Assembly: GCA_007922195.1 (NCBI GenBank)
Contig: ML682092.1
Span: forward strand, 1,389,721-1,453,720
Reading direction: 5' to 3'
Length of the DNA stretch: 64,000 nt
Source: Podocnemis expansa
Lineage: Eukaryota > Chordata > Testudines > Podocnemididae
The notes under the pieces are model-generated. The model saw nothing but the letters and a program-made list of their open reading frames with translations. It did not search any database and was not told where the DNA came from. Every line of letters begins with the position of its first letter. Position 1 is the first letter of the stretch. Shown in pieces: positions 36,611 to 48,122 of the stretch. The position numbers and the translations under genes were made by a program.

Positions 36611-37190
36611 AACCACCAACCAAACAAAAAAAAACCTCCACTGTATATTATGAGCCTTACAATAAAATCATGTAAGTTGGCAACACTGGTGAAGAGCAGG
36701 ACAGAAGCTTCAGTAGAAGTGTGGAGTCAAGGCAGCCAGGAAATTTTTTTTCTTGATTTCTGATGGGGGGGGGGGGGGGAATGGAGGGAAAAGGTTTGTT
36801 TGTTTGTTTAAAAAAAAATTAAAAGAAGGCACCCAAAAGGTGGTCACTCTAGCAAAAAGTTTGGTTCTGCAGAAAAATTCACTTGACTGGTATAACCGGT
36901 GTGTGTCTAGGGTAGCCACCTGGAAATGCAAAGATCAGTTCAGGCTGCAAAATCTTCCAGCCCTGGTGGGTGACACTGAAGTCAAACTCCCCAATAAGCA
37001 ATGTCTCTGATTCTCCAAACTAGACATCAAGAAATGAAAATAAAATATAAGCATCCTCCTTGACTGCATTCTAGTCACTAGATCTAATAAAGAGAAAAGT
37101 TACTTCAAAATGATGCTCTCTTATCAAAAGGGTTCTGCTGACCCATGGGGTGGTCAGCATTTGTGGCCTGAGGGTCATATGTGATGTATG
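34191..37190. other. TNKS giant intron with several simple repeats
   Basis: Mostly unassigned. It contains simple repeats: (TTTC)n at 36132-36182 (about 12 units), a C run of 18 at 36243-36260, a pure A run at 36580-36607 and a G run at 36766-36779. No element end or protein domain was found. Confidence 0.5.
36132..36182. repeat. (TTTC)n microsatellite
   Basis: About 12 uninterrupted tetranucleotide units. Length polymorphism is likely. Confidence 0.97.
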
Positions 37191-37194
37191 AAAA

Positions 37195-37328
37195 GTTACA
37201 AAGGGGTAGCTGTGTTAGTCTAGTTCAGCAAAGCAAGGAGTCCCTTAAAACAAACAAGTAGGCCTGTAGCACTTTTCAAGACTAACCGTTATTTCTTGCA
37301 TGAGCTTTCACAAGAAAATCCCACTTCT
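37195..37328 (-). mobile_element. Penelope-like 3' tail, minus strand
   Basis: 'ggggtagctgtgttagtcta', 'gttcagcaaagcaaggagtc', a disturbed middle ('cttaaaacaaacaagtagg'), then 'cttgcatgagctttcac' and 'gaaaatcccacttct'. It ends directly at the 5' border of DIRS A. Confidence 0.8.
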
Positions 37329-37679
37329 CCTATGAGTCCTGTACCCGTGGGTGCTCCATGATTGGTATTTGATGTGTTACTGCACCACAGATTGGAGAAT
37401 ATTCTAGCAGTGTCTGCTGGGTCCAGGCATGCATGGGGCATCTGTTTGACGTTCACATTGGTGCCCTTTTGCACTTGCGCGCCCCGACACCCCACCTCTT
37501 CAGTTCCTTCTAATTGCTTGTGGCTACAGACGGAGACCAACTTTCTTCTCAATGGTTTTGATTACCTCAGAAATGTTCTTCCTTGTTTCCATCACTGTTC
37601 AGCCCTACCTGCCTCCTATCTTACCCTAGTTATAAGCCTATGTTTAAAAAAAAAATTTCTTTGTCCCTCTTCTTCCTCA

Positions 37680-39770
37680 CTATTCCCAGCTCCCTGTGTT
37701 TCAAAAGATGCAAAGTGTTGCAACAGGTGCCTCTGTCAGACAGATATTCCAACTGTATAAAATGTCTCGGTGTTGAGAATGTAAGTCAAAAATACTCCCA
37801 CTGTAAAAAATATGAGTGCTAGAGCCTGCCATGATTGTGACCTGCACCTCAAGCTGCTGTTAATGGAGAGGTCCCTTAGACCGCCTTCAGACCCAGGTCA
37901 GGGAAAAACAGCCTCTCACTCTTCTCTGGGGGCAAATAAGAACTTAACCCAGGGCCTGTCCATCCGTAGAGGTAACTGGCATGGGACGCCAAGGGTTGGG
38001 CTGGGGCTGGGACTGAGGCTGGCAAGCCTCCCACCCTGCTCTGCTGGCATTGGGCGGCGGGTGGGGAGCTGGCCCCAGCCAGGGGAGCAGTGCCACTGCC
38101 GTGATTTGGCCTGGCAGCCCATGCGGCACCTGCCTGCCTCTTGCCCAGGCTTGGAGGACACCAAAATCACAGGCACCTAGGGTGCCAAAAAACCTTGGGC
38201 TGGCCTTAATTAACCACATTACCAAAAGCCGAGAAAAGAAGGAGGTCACCTCTGCCCTCTCAAAAGCAGGAGCACAGAAAGGAGGCTTAGGTCTGTGTAG
38301 CACACAGACTGAGAAAACAGTCAAATGACCGACTTCTACCTCGGAGCCCAAACATAACGATGAACCATCGCACCATGTGACACAGAAACATATGAAAACC
38401 ACAGGGTCATCAGCACTGGACACAGCTCTGACATCATTCCAACAACCTATGCCTGCTTCCATTCGGTTACCAGTACTGCATGTGGAACTGTCACTGGTAC
38501 TGCTTTCAGAACCGATGAGTACTTCGGAACTGGCCATTCCATGTTCATCTGCACCAATGGCATTGTCACAACCAACTGCGGTGCTGCTGATGGTGCCAGC
38601 TACGCCATCTCTACAAACAGCACTGAGAAAGAAGTCAGAAAAGAGGAAACACCTGAGATCGGAGGTGGAACAGGCTTCTTACTCTCCCTCCTGATTCTTT
38701 AGAGAAGAATCGATGTCACTTATACCATTTTAAAGTGAAGATGAGAATGATACTTCACATCCTAGATTCTTACCACAACCAAGATCTCCAAAACCCTTGG
38801 TGCAGGGAAGCACCCACCCTCAGATTCCCCCTCGTACTCCACACTAGTAAGGGACACCACCTAATTATCCCTCACATGGGCCAAGATGGGATGCTTACTC
38901 TCACTATTCTGCTCAAAGTAGACCGTCTACATCCAGAGCAAGTAAACCCCACCCATCTCCTCTGATTCCCCATGCTACTGTGGGACAACTGCAGCAACTG
39001 GAGAAGGAATCACTTCCTTACAATTCTTCTCCAGATGAGGCTATTATCCTATCTCCACCCCATATCGGAGACAATTTTAAACAATTTCAGGATCTTTTTA
39101 AAAGGACGGCAGAATCTCAAGAAATCCCTATGCAGGAGGTAGCAGAGTCACAACACAAACTCCCGAGGATCCTGCACATTAAGACATCTGCTTGTATTGC
39201 CCTTCCAATGAATGAAGCATTCATGGAGCCTGCAAACAGTATGTGGCAGACATCAGCGTCCATCACACCAAAGTCCAAACATGCCGATAAGAAATATTAT
39301 GTTCCGAGCAAGGATTCAGAATATCTTTTCACGTATGCTTCACCAAATTCTCTTATCATCGAGGCGGCAAATCACAGGCACAGACAACAATTTAACAGAT
39401 CTACCCCTCATGAGAGGGAAGATAAGAGGATGGACTTACTAGATAGGAAAGTTTACACCACCTCCACCCTCCAATTCAGAATCTCAAATTATTCAGCCAT
39501 TTTGGCAAACTTCGACCACAACTACTTAGAATTGGCAGACTTCATTGAATTTATTCCATCTGAAGAGAAACCACAATTTCGTGCAGTAATCAAGGAAAGA
39601 CAATTAAAATTTGGAACAAGCCTTCAGGCTGCCTTGGATGTCACTGACACCTGTGCTCTACTCATGGCATCAGGCACTATGATGAGACAGACGGTCCTCT
39701 TGGCTCCATTCTACCAATCTTCCTAAGCCCCTTTAGGTCACAATTGAAGACCTCCCATTTAACAGGAAGA
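37680..39770 (+). pseudogene. DIRS A gag-like remnant
   Basis: The N-terminal Cys-rich block 'SNCIKCLGVENVSQKYSHCK' is at about 37748-37808. A basic and Leu-rich stretch 'LHLKLLLMERSL' follows at about 37840-37878 in another frame. The best preserved part is an uninterrupted 248-codon frame at 38980-39726 with 'VAESQHKLPRILHIKTS', 'KKYYVPSKDSEYLF', 'MDLLDRKVYTTSTLQFRISN' and 'LDVTDTCALLMASG'. The last two match B at 53282-53350 and 53490-53530. Stops and frame changes separate the blocks, so no full gag can be made. Identification is by similarity between the copies in this window. Confidence 0.75.
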
Positions 39771-40129
39771 AACCGTTTGCAGGAAAAACATACTAGGTTA
39801 TGCACACATCAGAGGATTCAAGAATGACACTCCATACTTTCAGAATCTGCACCCCAGAACCTGTTCCAGCCGCTATCAACATTACAATCCAAGGTACCCA
39901 TCCCAATACCAGCATCAATACTGACCACGTCAGCAACATTACAGACTGGACCAATTCAGAAACAGAGACAACAACAATGCAAAAGATAAACTGCTAATCA
40001 AACCACTGTGACCGAAAACATGAACACAAAGTCAGAATTTTGAAGGCTTGGTCAAGAACCAGTCGAACATCATTATTCCAGACACACCGTCTATTCTAAG
40101 CTACTGAGATCATCTCCAGCCCTTCTGTC

Positions 40130-41205
40130 AGACATGGCAATGCATAACATCGGACAAATGGGTACTAAAGATAATAAAATCTGGGTACATCATCCCATTC
40201 CTGTGACTACTAAAGTCTCATTACCCACCCAGTCCCTCTTCAGAGACACCAGTCACATACAAATTCTGCAGCAGGAGGCAGATCACCTGCTCTATAGAAG
40301 CCGTAGAAAGGGTCCCTTTGAGACACGTAAGAAGAGGCTTCTGTTCACCATGCTGTCTGACACAGGAGAAAATGGGAGGATGGAGACCAATACTGGATCT
40401 CAGACATCTGAACAAATACATTAAACCACAAAGGTTCAGAATGGTAACTTTATCAACAATAAAACCAGCTCTGAAAAAGAACTATTGGTTTGCGGCTTTC
40501 AATTTACAAGATGCCTATTTTCATATTTCAGTCCACCCCTCACACAGGAAATTCTCCATTTTATGATTGGAAACAACCATTACCAATATATTGTCTTTCC
40601 ATTCAGACTCTCAACAGTACCAATGGTCTTCTTAAAGGTACTGGCCATTGTAGTGGCTCACTTGCACAAACAGGGCATATCCATGATCCCATATCTGGAC
40701 GACTGCCTGCTAAAAGCACCAGAACGTGAACAGATCCGTCAAGCAGTTATGACTATGATTTCACTATTTCACGACCTAGGATTAATCATAAGTGTAAGGA
40801 AATCAACACTTCTCCCCACTCAGATAATAGAATTCGTAGGAGCAGGTATGGACTCTATACAAGCCAGAGCTTTCCTTCTGAGCCACAGACAGCTAAATAC
40901 CAGACCTGATAAAACAAGATACAGATCTCACCAATGGTGAAAGTACATACCTGCCTCCAACTACTGGGTGTATGGCCTCGACTACTTTCATAGTCAGACA
41001 TTTGAGACTCAGAATGGGACCATTACAGCTATAGTTGCCAAAAATATACAAACCTCAAAAACACACAGTTTACAAAATCTTCTCAGTACCCCAAACCATC
41101 AGGCACTCCCTGAATTGGTGGCTCAGTGCAAAGAACTTGGAAGAGGGGGTACTATTTATCCAGCCAAAACCCTCTTGGAGAACTCCAGTTACTACACCAA
41201 AGGTG
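40130..41205 (+). pseudogene. DIRS A reverse transcriptase remnant
   Basis: RT blocks in order: 'GGWRPILDLRHLNKYI' (about 40375-40424), 'AFNLQDAYFHISVHPSHRKF' (about 40495-40556, motif A with Asp), then after a frameshift 'PYLDDCLLKAPE' (about 40690-40726, the YLDD catalytic box, frame 40485-40940). A further shift leads to 'SLNWWLSAKNLEEGV', equivalent to 'TLMWWASPGILRQGV' in B. The sequence breaks off before RNase H. Three or more frame changes are evident, so the enzyme is dead. Confidence 0.8.
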
Positions 41206-41495
41206 AGCAACCTTTCTCTCATCCGACACTTTTAAGATGGGGGAACTACAGAATGGGAAGAGAGCATCTCATGAAGTGGGATTTCCCCCCACAAAAGTTC
41301 ATGTGATGAATTAATTTTAGTCTTTTAAAGTGCCACAGGACTTCCAAAGGGGTAGCCATGTTAGTCTAGTTCAGCAAAGCAAATAAGGAGTCCCGTGACA
41401 CTTTTAAAGACTAGCAAATATATTTATCACATGAGCTTTCTTCATCAAAGTTTCTGACGTAGTGGAATTTTCTCCCAGGATAGCTTATGCTCCTG
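41206..41495. mobile_element. Mosaic of four alternating Penelope-tail pieces
   Basis: Order: minus piece 41234-41262 ('aagatgggggaactacagaa'), plus piece 41264-41343 ('catctcatgaagtggg' to 'gccacaggacttcc'), minus piece 41344-41445 ('ggggtagccatgttagtcta' to 'cacatgagctttc'), plus piece 41447-41495 ('tctgacgtagtgg', 'atagcttatgctc'). Each switch reverses orientation. The block abuts truncated DIRS A. Confidence 0.75.
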
Positions 41496-42083
41496 CATGC
41501 CTTGCAGGCTCCCTTGTGCAGGAGGGGTCCCAGCATAACAAGGTGAGGAGGGGATGCTGGAGATACAGAGGTGCTTCTCTGTTATCTCTCTTTTCTGCAG
41601 GACAGCAGTGGCCATTCCCACTGCATGCCATGCCACAAGTAGTAGCAGGACAGCTGAGCTAGGGTGGGGTTATGGGGTTGCACCCCTGGGCCTGCACTTC
41701 CTCCCTCAGTTCTTCAGGGCTTGAGTCAGGCTTTCAGCCTCACTGACTCAGCCTCTGCAGCTTCAGCAGAAGACTTGAGGGCAACACTCCCCATCCCTGT
41801 AGGTTCCATCCTGCCCTTAGCCTTCACACCCCAGGAATCCCCTATGATTGCCTCCCCATCTTCCCTCACTGGGTGGAGGGATGCTGGGCTGGCCCTTCAC
41901 AACAGGAGAGGTGCATAGTAGATACTGTCTCTTTCAGAGCCTCCTGTGTTTCTCCTTCTCCTGCATGGTACCTTGTGGAGCTGGGAGGGGGAGGCAGGGG
42001 TGCAGGAAGAGGGAGCGTAGGCTAGAGCACAGGTGCTTGCAGGCTGCATGCAGCCCGCAGGCTGTAGTTTGCCCGCCCCTTTC
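41496..42083. repeat. GC-rich segment ending in an hAT-like terminus
   Basis: GC-rich sequence with no protein I recognise. Its right end, 'gcaggctgcatgcagcccgc' then 'tgtagtttgcccgcccct' (42044-42083), is the typical right end of an hAT element of the gggcggccaaac type. No matching left end was found, so it is a probable partial element. Confidence 0.4.
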
Positions 42084-42950
42084 ATTGAATCAGGCACATT
42101 AGCACATTAATATAAGTTTGGATCTTACCCAAAATATCATACTTCTTGTCAATCCTTTAGTAAATAAAACTAAAGGTTTATCATAAGAAAAGAAACAAAC
42201 TATAAGAGAAGTGTTAAAATGTTAAAGCAATCAGGTATATACAAATGGTTTTAAAATACTTATACACTGTGTTTCCAGTAGAATTATGGGTGATACAGTC
42301 CCTCTGGGGTGCATCCAGTGTCTAGATGGGTCTCAGTCCTTTGTTTCAAGCTTCAGATGTTAGAAAACCAGTTCAAAGTCAATGTATTTTTTTTTTCCCC
42401 CTAATTCTCCTGTGAGAATTAGCAGGATGATTCGAGGCTGGTGCTGGGATCTCTGTCCTGTTTTCCTGAGAAGTTTAGTCAAATGTGAGGTAAAAAGGAT
42501 TAAGCTCAAAGCTTCTTTTATAGTTGTAGCAAGGTGGGCACTTGCAGGTAATTTTCTCATGTGGTCTTTGATGAAAGCAATCTTGACCTTTACTCAACAC
42601 GTTCTTCAGCCAGCAATAACCAACCATTCAAGTTCTCACAATAGTTCACAGATACTTTCTTGAGTGGAGAAAAGTAATGATCATTATCTTTTCACCTCCT
42701 AGGCAACACAAGTAACTAGCTGCATTAGCACAGTTAACATACAGTTTACATTGTTACAACAAAGGTCCATTGATATTAACATTCCCTTTGACCTCTTAAT
42801 CCAGTAGAACAACAGTAATAGAGAAGAAAACTGTTCATCTACCTTGCTAACCTCTACCAAGATAAAAGTAAACATCAGATAACCACCAACAATACACTTG
42901 CATATCAAAGCTCTAGTCTACTTGTAAAGAATGACCCTCACTTCCACTGT
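42084..42950. repeat. Possible interspersed repeat (unclassified)
   Basis: 'cttgtcaatcctttagtaa', 'taaaatgttaaagcaatcag' and 'ggtctcagtcctttgtttca' recall a repeat often seen in turtle introns, with adjacent 'accagttc' and 'tgagaatt' segments. No coding sequence or termini can be defined. Confidence 0.35.
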
Positions 42951-43439
42951 GTTTTCCTATAATATGTCTTTAAACGTGAGATTTGGGCCATGTATTTACA
43001 AAGATGCTCAGCCTTTTTGGGTCTAATATGACAATGGCCAGATTTTTCATTTTCAGAATTTTGTTGTTTTTTATTAAAACCCCCAAACATTTAAAGTAGA
43101 CATCTCCTTTGAAAATGCTCATCTGACACTCCAAAAGCCATTTTTCTTTTGAAAAAACATTTTGACCCAAAATGTCAATGAGTCGAAGATTGGAGTGCTA
43201 GCCAAGGAGCAAGGAGAGCCATGGTTCAGCTGCTTAAAAGACTAGTGTTTGCTGGTATCCTGTGCTATGTTTTGTTGGCTCATTTTTGTTTTGTTCCACA
43301 TTCTCCATAATGTTGTGGGTGGGAAAGATGCCTTATTCCAGCCCTACCCTCAGCAGGTTCTCCCAGTACTCACTCCTCTGTCCCAATAAAAACACCACAC
43401 CTACCCCAGCAATAAGCAGCCTTTTAGTATAGCAGACTG
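42951..43439. other. TNKS giant intron, nothing recognised
   Basis: Unassigned sequence upstream of the CR1 composite. Confidence 0.3.
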
Positions 43440-44540
43440 ACCGGTTACAATCAAAGATTTTCCTGGTATTTACAGTGAAATTGAGGTAGAATCAGCAGGC
43501 AGACCTGTTGAAAGTCTCTGGGAAAGGATAAAAGGGGTAAAAAATAAGGGTGATGTGATGATAGGTGTCTGCTATAGACCAGTGATTCTCAGCCACTGTG
43601 TAGGGACACATTGTGTTGCCACACTGTGGTAAGTGTATCATGGAGAGTCAGGGTGATGGCTGGATTTGGCCTTGGGTAGGTGGACTTGTGTGTCCTGTAG
43701 GGTCACAATGTGCTGCCACATGTGTCACGACTTGCATGAAGTTGTGAACCACTGCTGTAGACCATCTGACAAGAAATAAAAGATGAATAAAGCTTTTTTA
43801 AAAACAAAACAAAACAAAAAATCAGAAACACATGACTTGGTAGGGAAGAGGGACTTCAGCTATCTAAACAAGGAAAAATAATACAGCAAGGCACAACTCA
43901 TCCAACTCGTTCTTGGAATGTATTGAAAACTATTTCTTTATAGCAGAAGGTGAAGAAAGTTACGGGGGGAGAGGATATTCTAGATTTGATTCTGATAAAA
44001 GGGAGGATCGGACAGAATTTGACAGTGGAAGGCAGCTTGGTTGAAAGTGATCATGACATAAGAGTTCATGATTCTAAGCCTAATAGCATGTAAAGTACAC
44101 AGGTAAAGTTTGCATATGGTACTAAGATTGGAGGAGTTGCAAGTGCTTTGTAGCGCAGGATTGTAATTAAAAGTGATCTTGACAAACTGAAGAAAGGGTC
44201 TGAAATAAATTGGATGAAATTCTGTAAGGACAAATTTAAAGTACTATGCTTCTGAACACCTAATTAATTACACACATACAAAATAGTAAACAACTGCCTA
44301 GGGAGGAGTATAGCAGAAAAGAATCTGGGGGATATAGTTTATCGCCAGCTAAATGAGAGTCATCAGTGGCATGTTGCGTAGAAAAGGTGAACATCATTTT
44401 GAGATGCAGGAGCAGGAATATTGTAAGCAACACACAGGAAGTAATTTGTCTGCTCTTCTCCATGCTGATTAGGCCTCAACTTGAATATTGTGTCCAGTTC
44501 TTGGCACCACATTTCAGTAAAGATGTGGACAACCTGGAGA
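43440..44540 (+). mobile_element. CR1 LINE (older, host copy), endonuclease to RT tail
   Basis: 'VESLWERIKG' and 'NKGDVMIGVCYRP' (43507-43580) are the CR1 endonuclease. 'HDLVGKRDFSY' and 'DILDLIL' follow downstream of the hAT insertion. Further on are 'gatgcaggagcaggaatatt' and 'attgtgtccagttcttggca'. It breaks at 'acaacctggagaag' (about 44541) and resumes at 45490 with 'aagtccagaggagagccac', its normal continuation. Coding frames are broken throughout. Confidence 0.8.
43580..43754. mobile_element. hAT-type element, 175 bp
   Basis: Ends are cagtgattctcagcc and ttgtgaaccactg. Flanks ctatagac (43572-43579) and ctgtagac (43755-43762) form an 8-bp duplication with one mismatch. It is inserted in the endonuclease of the host CR1. 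Confidence 0.88.
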
Positions 44541-45489
44541 AGATCAATGTTTGGTTGGCAGCTGGTAACAAGTGGAGTGCCCCAGGGTTGATCCTGGGGC
44601 CAGATTTGTTCAACATCTTTATTAATGATCTGAAGGATGGGGGTGGATTGCACCCTCAGCAAGTTTGCAGATGACACCAAGTAAAGGGGAGTAGTGGATA
44701 TGTGGGAGGGTAGAGAGAGGTTGCACGGTGATCTAGACAAATTGGAGGATTAGGCCAAAAGAAATCTGTTGAGGTGCGAGAAGGACAAGAGCAGAGCTGT
44801 GCACTTGGGACAGGAGAATCCCATGCACAGCTACCCACTGGGGGCTGACTGGCTACTCAGTGGCACTGCAGAAAACAACTTGGAGTCGACAGTGGACAAG
44901 AAACAGTATGTTATCTCCAAGAAGGCTAACAGTATATTAGACTATGTTAGTAGGAGCATTTCCAGCAGATCTAGGGAAATGATTGTTCCCTTTTATTTAA
45001 GACTAGCGAGACAGCATTTGGAGTATTGTATCCCCTTTTGGACCCGTATGACCGGAAGGTTGTGGATAAATTGGAGGAAGTCCAGCTGATGACAACAAAA
45101 ATATTGGGGGGGGGGGGCAGGGCTGGAGCACATAACTTAGTCTGCAGAAGAGAACATGGAGGTGATATTTGATAGCAGCCTTCAACTACCTTCCAGGGAG
45201 GATGGAGCTAGGCTGTTCTGAATGGTGGCAGATAAGAGAACAAGGATCAACGGTTTTAAGTTGCAGTGGAACAGGTTTAGGTTAGATATTAGGAAAAACC
45301 TTTTCACTGAGAAAGTAATAAAACATTGGACTAAGTTACCTACAGAGGTGGTGGAATTTCCGTCTTTAGAGCTTTTTAAGGTGTGGCTTGGCAAAGCCCT
45401 GGCTGAGATGATTTAGTTGGGGTTAGTCCTGCTTTGAGCAGGGGGTTGGACTAGGTGACCTCCTCAGATCCCTTCCAACCTTAATTTTC
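44541..45489 (+). mobile_element. Younger CR1 LINE inserted into the older CR1
   Basis: It starts within RT ('agtgccccagggttgatcct', then 'LFNIFINDLKD' in the frame at 44366-44674) and runs to the classic CR1 3' end 'gagcagggggttggactagg', 'tgacctcctcagatcccttc', 'aattttctgtggttt'. A G run occurs at about 45106-45117. The flanking sequences are contiguous parts of the older CR1. Confidence 0.88.
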
Positions 45490-45547
45490 TGTGGTTTCTC
45501 TGAAAGTCCAGAGGAGAGCCACAAAAATTATTAAAGATTCAGAAAAC

Positions 45548-46005
45548 ACAACGTTCCCTGTAAGCTGTGCAGGTGCGCAGCTGCACAGCCTACCGCAGCT
45601 GCCCAGCACAGGGAATGCTGCCAGCCGCACAGGGCCAGGAGCCAGAGTTCCAGCTGAGAGCACCTCTGGAGCTGGGAGTTATTAAAACTCCTGCCTGGAA
45701 AAGCTGTAATGGAGCATGGCCAGCATATCTGAGCATGCTCTGTTAGTGCTTCTCTGGCCCCAGGAGCTGTGGCTCAGCCATGCCACTCCAGCAGCTGGGT
45801 AAGACTGCGGGGAGCTGTCGGGCCAGCTGGGGGATTACCGGGGGAGCGGGCTAGGGTGGGAGAAGGGGATCAGGCTGGCGAGGGGCAGGGGTTTGTTGGG
45901 AAAGCAGGGAGGCCAGCAGGATCAGGCCCGGGGGGGGGGGCACTGCACAGCGAGCAACATGAGTTGCTCAGCTGCCTTAGGCTCTTAGGGGGAGCATTGC
46001 CTGTA
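45548..46005. mobile_element. GC-rich insertion in CR1 (probable DNA element)
   Basis: It begins 'caacgttccctgtaagctgt' and ends near 'gcattgcctgtaagg', which separates contiguous CR1 blocks. 'gcaggtgcgcagctgcac' and similar words match a short repeat common in turtles. Ends are only loosely inverted, and the target duplication is unclear. Confidence 0.5.
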
Positions 46006-46248
46006 AGGAAAAATTTTAAAAAACTGGAGCTCTTTAATGTGGAGAAGAGATGATGGAGGAGGTGGGGAAAAAAAGTCTTCAAGCACATAAAAGGTTGTTG
46101 TAGAGATAAATGTTTCTTCATAACCACTGTGCATAAGACAAGTAGTAAGTAGCAAGGAAGATTTAAGTTAGACATTAGGAAAAACTTCATAACTGTCAAG
46201 GTGGTTAAGCACTGGAACAAAATGGAGGCATTGAAGAACAGGTTAGAC

Positions 46249-46377
46249 CAGAGGTGTGTTGCAGAGAGCTGTGGGGGTAGCTGGATTCAGCCTGGAGTGA
46301 GGATAGGCTGGTACTCCTTGGAGGGTCGTAACATGTTACCAAGCATGTCATGACACGCAAAAGGTTGAGAACCACTG
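46249..46377. mobile_element. hAT-type element, 129 bp
   Basis: Ends are cagaggtgtgttgc and gttgagaaccactg. Flanks ggttagac (46241-46248) and ggttagat (46378-46385) form an 8-bp duplication with one mismatch. It lies inside the older CR1. Confidence 0.85.
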
Positions 46378-46494
46378 GGTTAGATAAACACTTGTCAGGG
46401 ATGATCCAGATAATACTTAGTCTTGCCCAATAGGGAAGACTGGACTAGAAGAAGAATTGAGGTCTCTTCCACCCCTATAAATCTGTGATTCACA

Positions 46495-48027
46495 GGTGAA
46501 TAAAGACATCAGCTCCTTTTTTTCAGCAATTTACAGTTCTAACAGAGACACACAAATGACATGAGATCGTGCTTGGTGGAGGCAAGTTTGGGGAAAGAGA
46601 GAGAGAGACAGAGAACAAGGAGTAGAGTTCCAGAGAAATATGTGTGTACTGAAGGAAAGCAGAGCCTGAATTATGCACTATTTTGCTGGTTGAGATTGGA
46701 TTTTTTTTCTGTAAATCATTCATAATCAGGAAAAATACCTTGGTGGATCATCCTAAGCTGTTCAGAATTCCTATAGAAGGAGTAATCAACTAAAGGAAAT
46801 ATGATTGACTAGAAACAGTCTGCAACTGTTCCATACTTAAGGTGTACCACAGAAAAAAAGATAGTTAACTATGTAAGGAGGAAAGAGAGAGATTAGCTAA
46901 ATAGCTGTCTTATGCTGCACCAAGATGATGAATGGTGCAGTGGAAGGAGGTAAGATCAGTCAGTTAAGTGAAGCAGAGTGTTTCTGTGTACTTGTGAGAG
47001 ACAAAAGAGCCTGTGAAGTGATTTGAGCAGTGGGTTACTCATGTTAAGAGTTGTTGCAGGAGAGGAAGGTGTTTTTTAGCATCAGCATTTGTATGGAGTC
47101 AGACCTTGTGAGAATTGACCCAGGGCCTTCCCTAGAGGAAAGTGTTGATGCTAGACTTTGAAAAAGATATTACTTTTCCTACTACTCTAAAAATTCTAAT
47201 AGAGTGAATTGGTGAAAGAGAAATAGGAGGGAAGGAATCAAATATATGCTGGTGGTTTTGGACTGTATAATGAATTATGAACAGTAATGGAAAAAGGAGT
47301 GAGGGGGCAAAAAGTATGAGGGTGGGAGAATATGAGATCAGTTCTGGCTAGACTGAGTTTGCATTGGCATCAGGACATTCAGGACTCAGATGTTTTAGAA
47401 TCAGAGATAACAGGACAGGTTTTTAAAAAATGCTGAAGTAGAATGAAGAGCTTTGTAGTCATAGTATCGTATACTAACATCTCTCATAATACTTTTGTTA
47501 CTAAATCCTGCAATTTACAAAGAGCAGCTACTTGAAGAGGAAAGAAGATGCTTTAATTTTCCTTTGTTTGCCAGAAAGCTGACTGCTATATACCTCTTTA
47601 GAACTGTGGGAAGAGTTGTATTCCCCCAAGATTTTTTCTTATGGATCCTTAGTCACACATACAGACCTGGTGGCTATAATTTGACTCCCTGTACCTTAAT
47701 TTTTAAATATAAGATTTATAGCCATTATGTCCAAAAATAAGCACATACTCAGGCATCTGAATTTATGTAAAAATTCCTAAAGAAATTAGAAACTGTGTCA
47801 GGTCAGTGGGAGCTGCTGGGTGTTCAGCATTTTGGAAATAGGAGTGGGGACTTGGCACCTTTTATTCAAAACTGTGGTCTTTTATTAAATACCTCTCTCA
47901 GCATTTTGCATGCCTTGGTTCTGGTATTAATTAACTTTGGCTAGTTCTCTCATTTTGTGGGCTATATAAATGACAAAATATACGTGCATCCTGTCTCCAT
48001 CTTACTTTTGGTTGGTTTTGTTTGCAG
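46495..48027. other. TNKS giant intron, 3' end, nothing recognised
   Basis: Unassigned, with a GA-rich stretch at about 46597-46620. It runs to the 'gtttgcag' acceptor of the next exon. The frame 47495-47740 has no domain. Confidence 0.4.
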
Positions 48028-48122
48028 TCGACTCCCTTACATCTAGCAGCAGGCTATAATCGAGTTCGAATAGTCCAGTTGTTGCTTCAGCATGGAGCTG
48101 ATGTTCATGCAAAGGACAAAGG
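48028..48122 (+). CDS. TNKS: Tankyrase 1 internal exon (ankyrin repeat of cluster 2)
   Basis: A 95-nt exon with acceptor 'ttttgtttgcag' and donor 'gtatgt'. It encodes 31 full codons, [20 protein letters not shown] then [11 protein letters not shown], plus the first two bases of Gly. It is a complete ankyrin repeat (TPLHLAA-GY at the first helix, HGADV in the loop). The Arg in NRVRIVQ is the tankyrase 1 form; TNKS2 has Lys there as I recall. The phase is 0 at the left, joining the exon 40 kb upstream, and 2 at the right, completed by the T that opens the next exon. Conservation is essentially complete, as expected for a surface that binds tankyrase peptide motifs. Confidence 0.96.

Larger units (their letters stand above)
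37330..41205 (+). mobile_element. DIRS-type retrotransposon A (3'-truncated)
   Basis: From the left: a terminal region with 'gtgggtgctcca' and 'tgttactgcaccacag' (about 37347-37390, typical of the outer repeat of a DIRS subfamily), a gag region (37680-39770) and RT (40190-41200). It stops before the RNase H and recombinase, where a mosaic of Penelope-tail pieces begins. Gag and RT align with element B but are clearly diverged, and the left terminus differs, so A is a separate lineage. Confidence 0.8.
45490..46494 (+). mobile_element. CR1 LINE (older copy, continuation to 3' end)
   Basis: 'aagtccagaggagagccaca', 'aaaattattaaagattcag', then after an insertion (about 45548-46005) 'ctggagctctttaatgtgga', and after an hAT (46249-46377) the 3' terminus 'gactggactagaagaagaat..ccctataaatctgtgattc' at about 46490. 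It joins back to 43440-44540. Confidence 0.8.

Noticed and set aside
37944..38537. 197-codon minus-strand open frame
   Set aside because: It lies antisense to the gag region of DIRS A in GC-rich sequence. It has no recognisable domain and no conservation signal.
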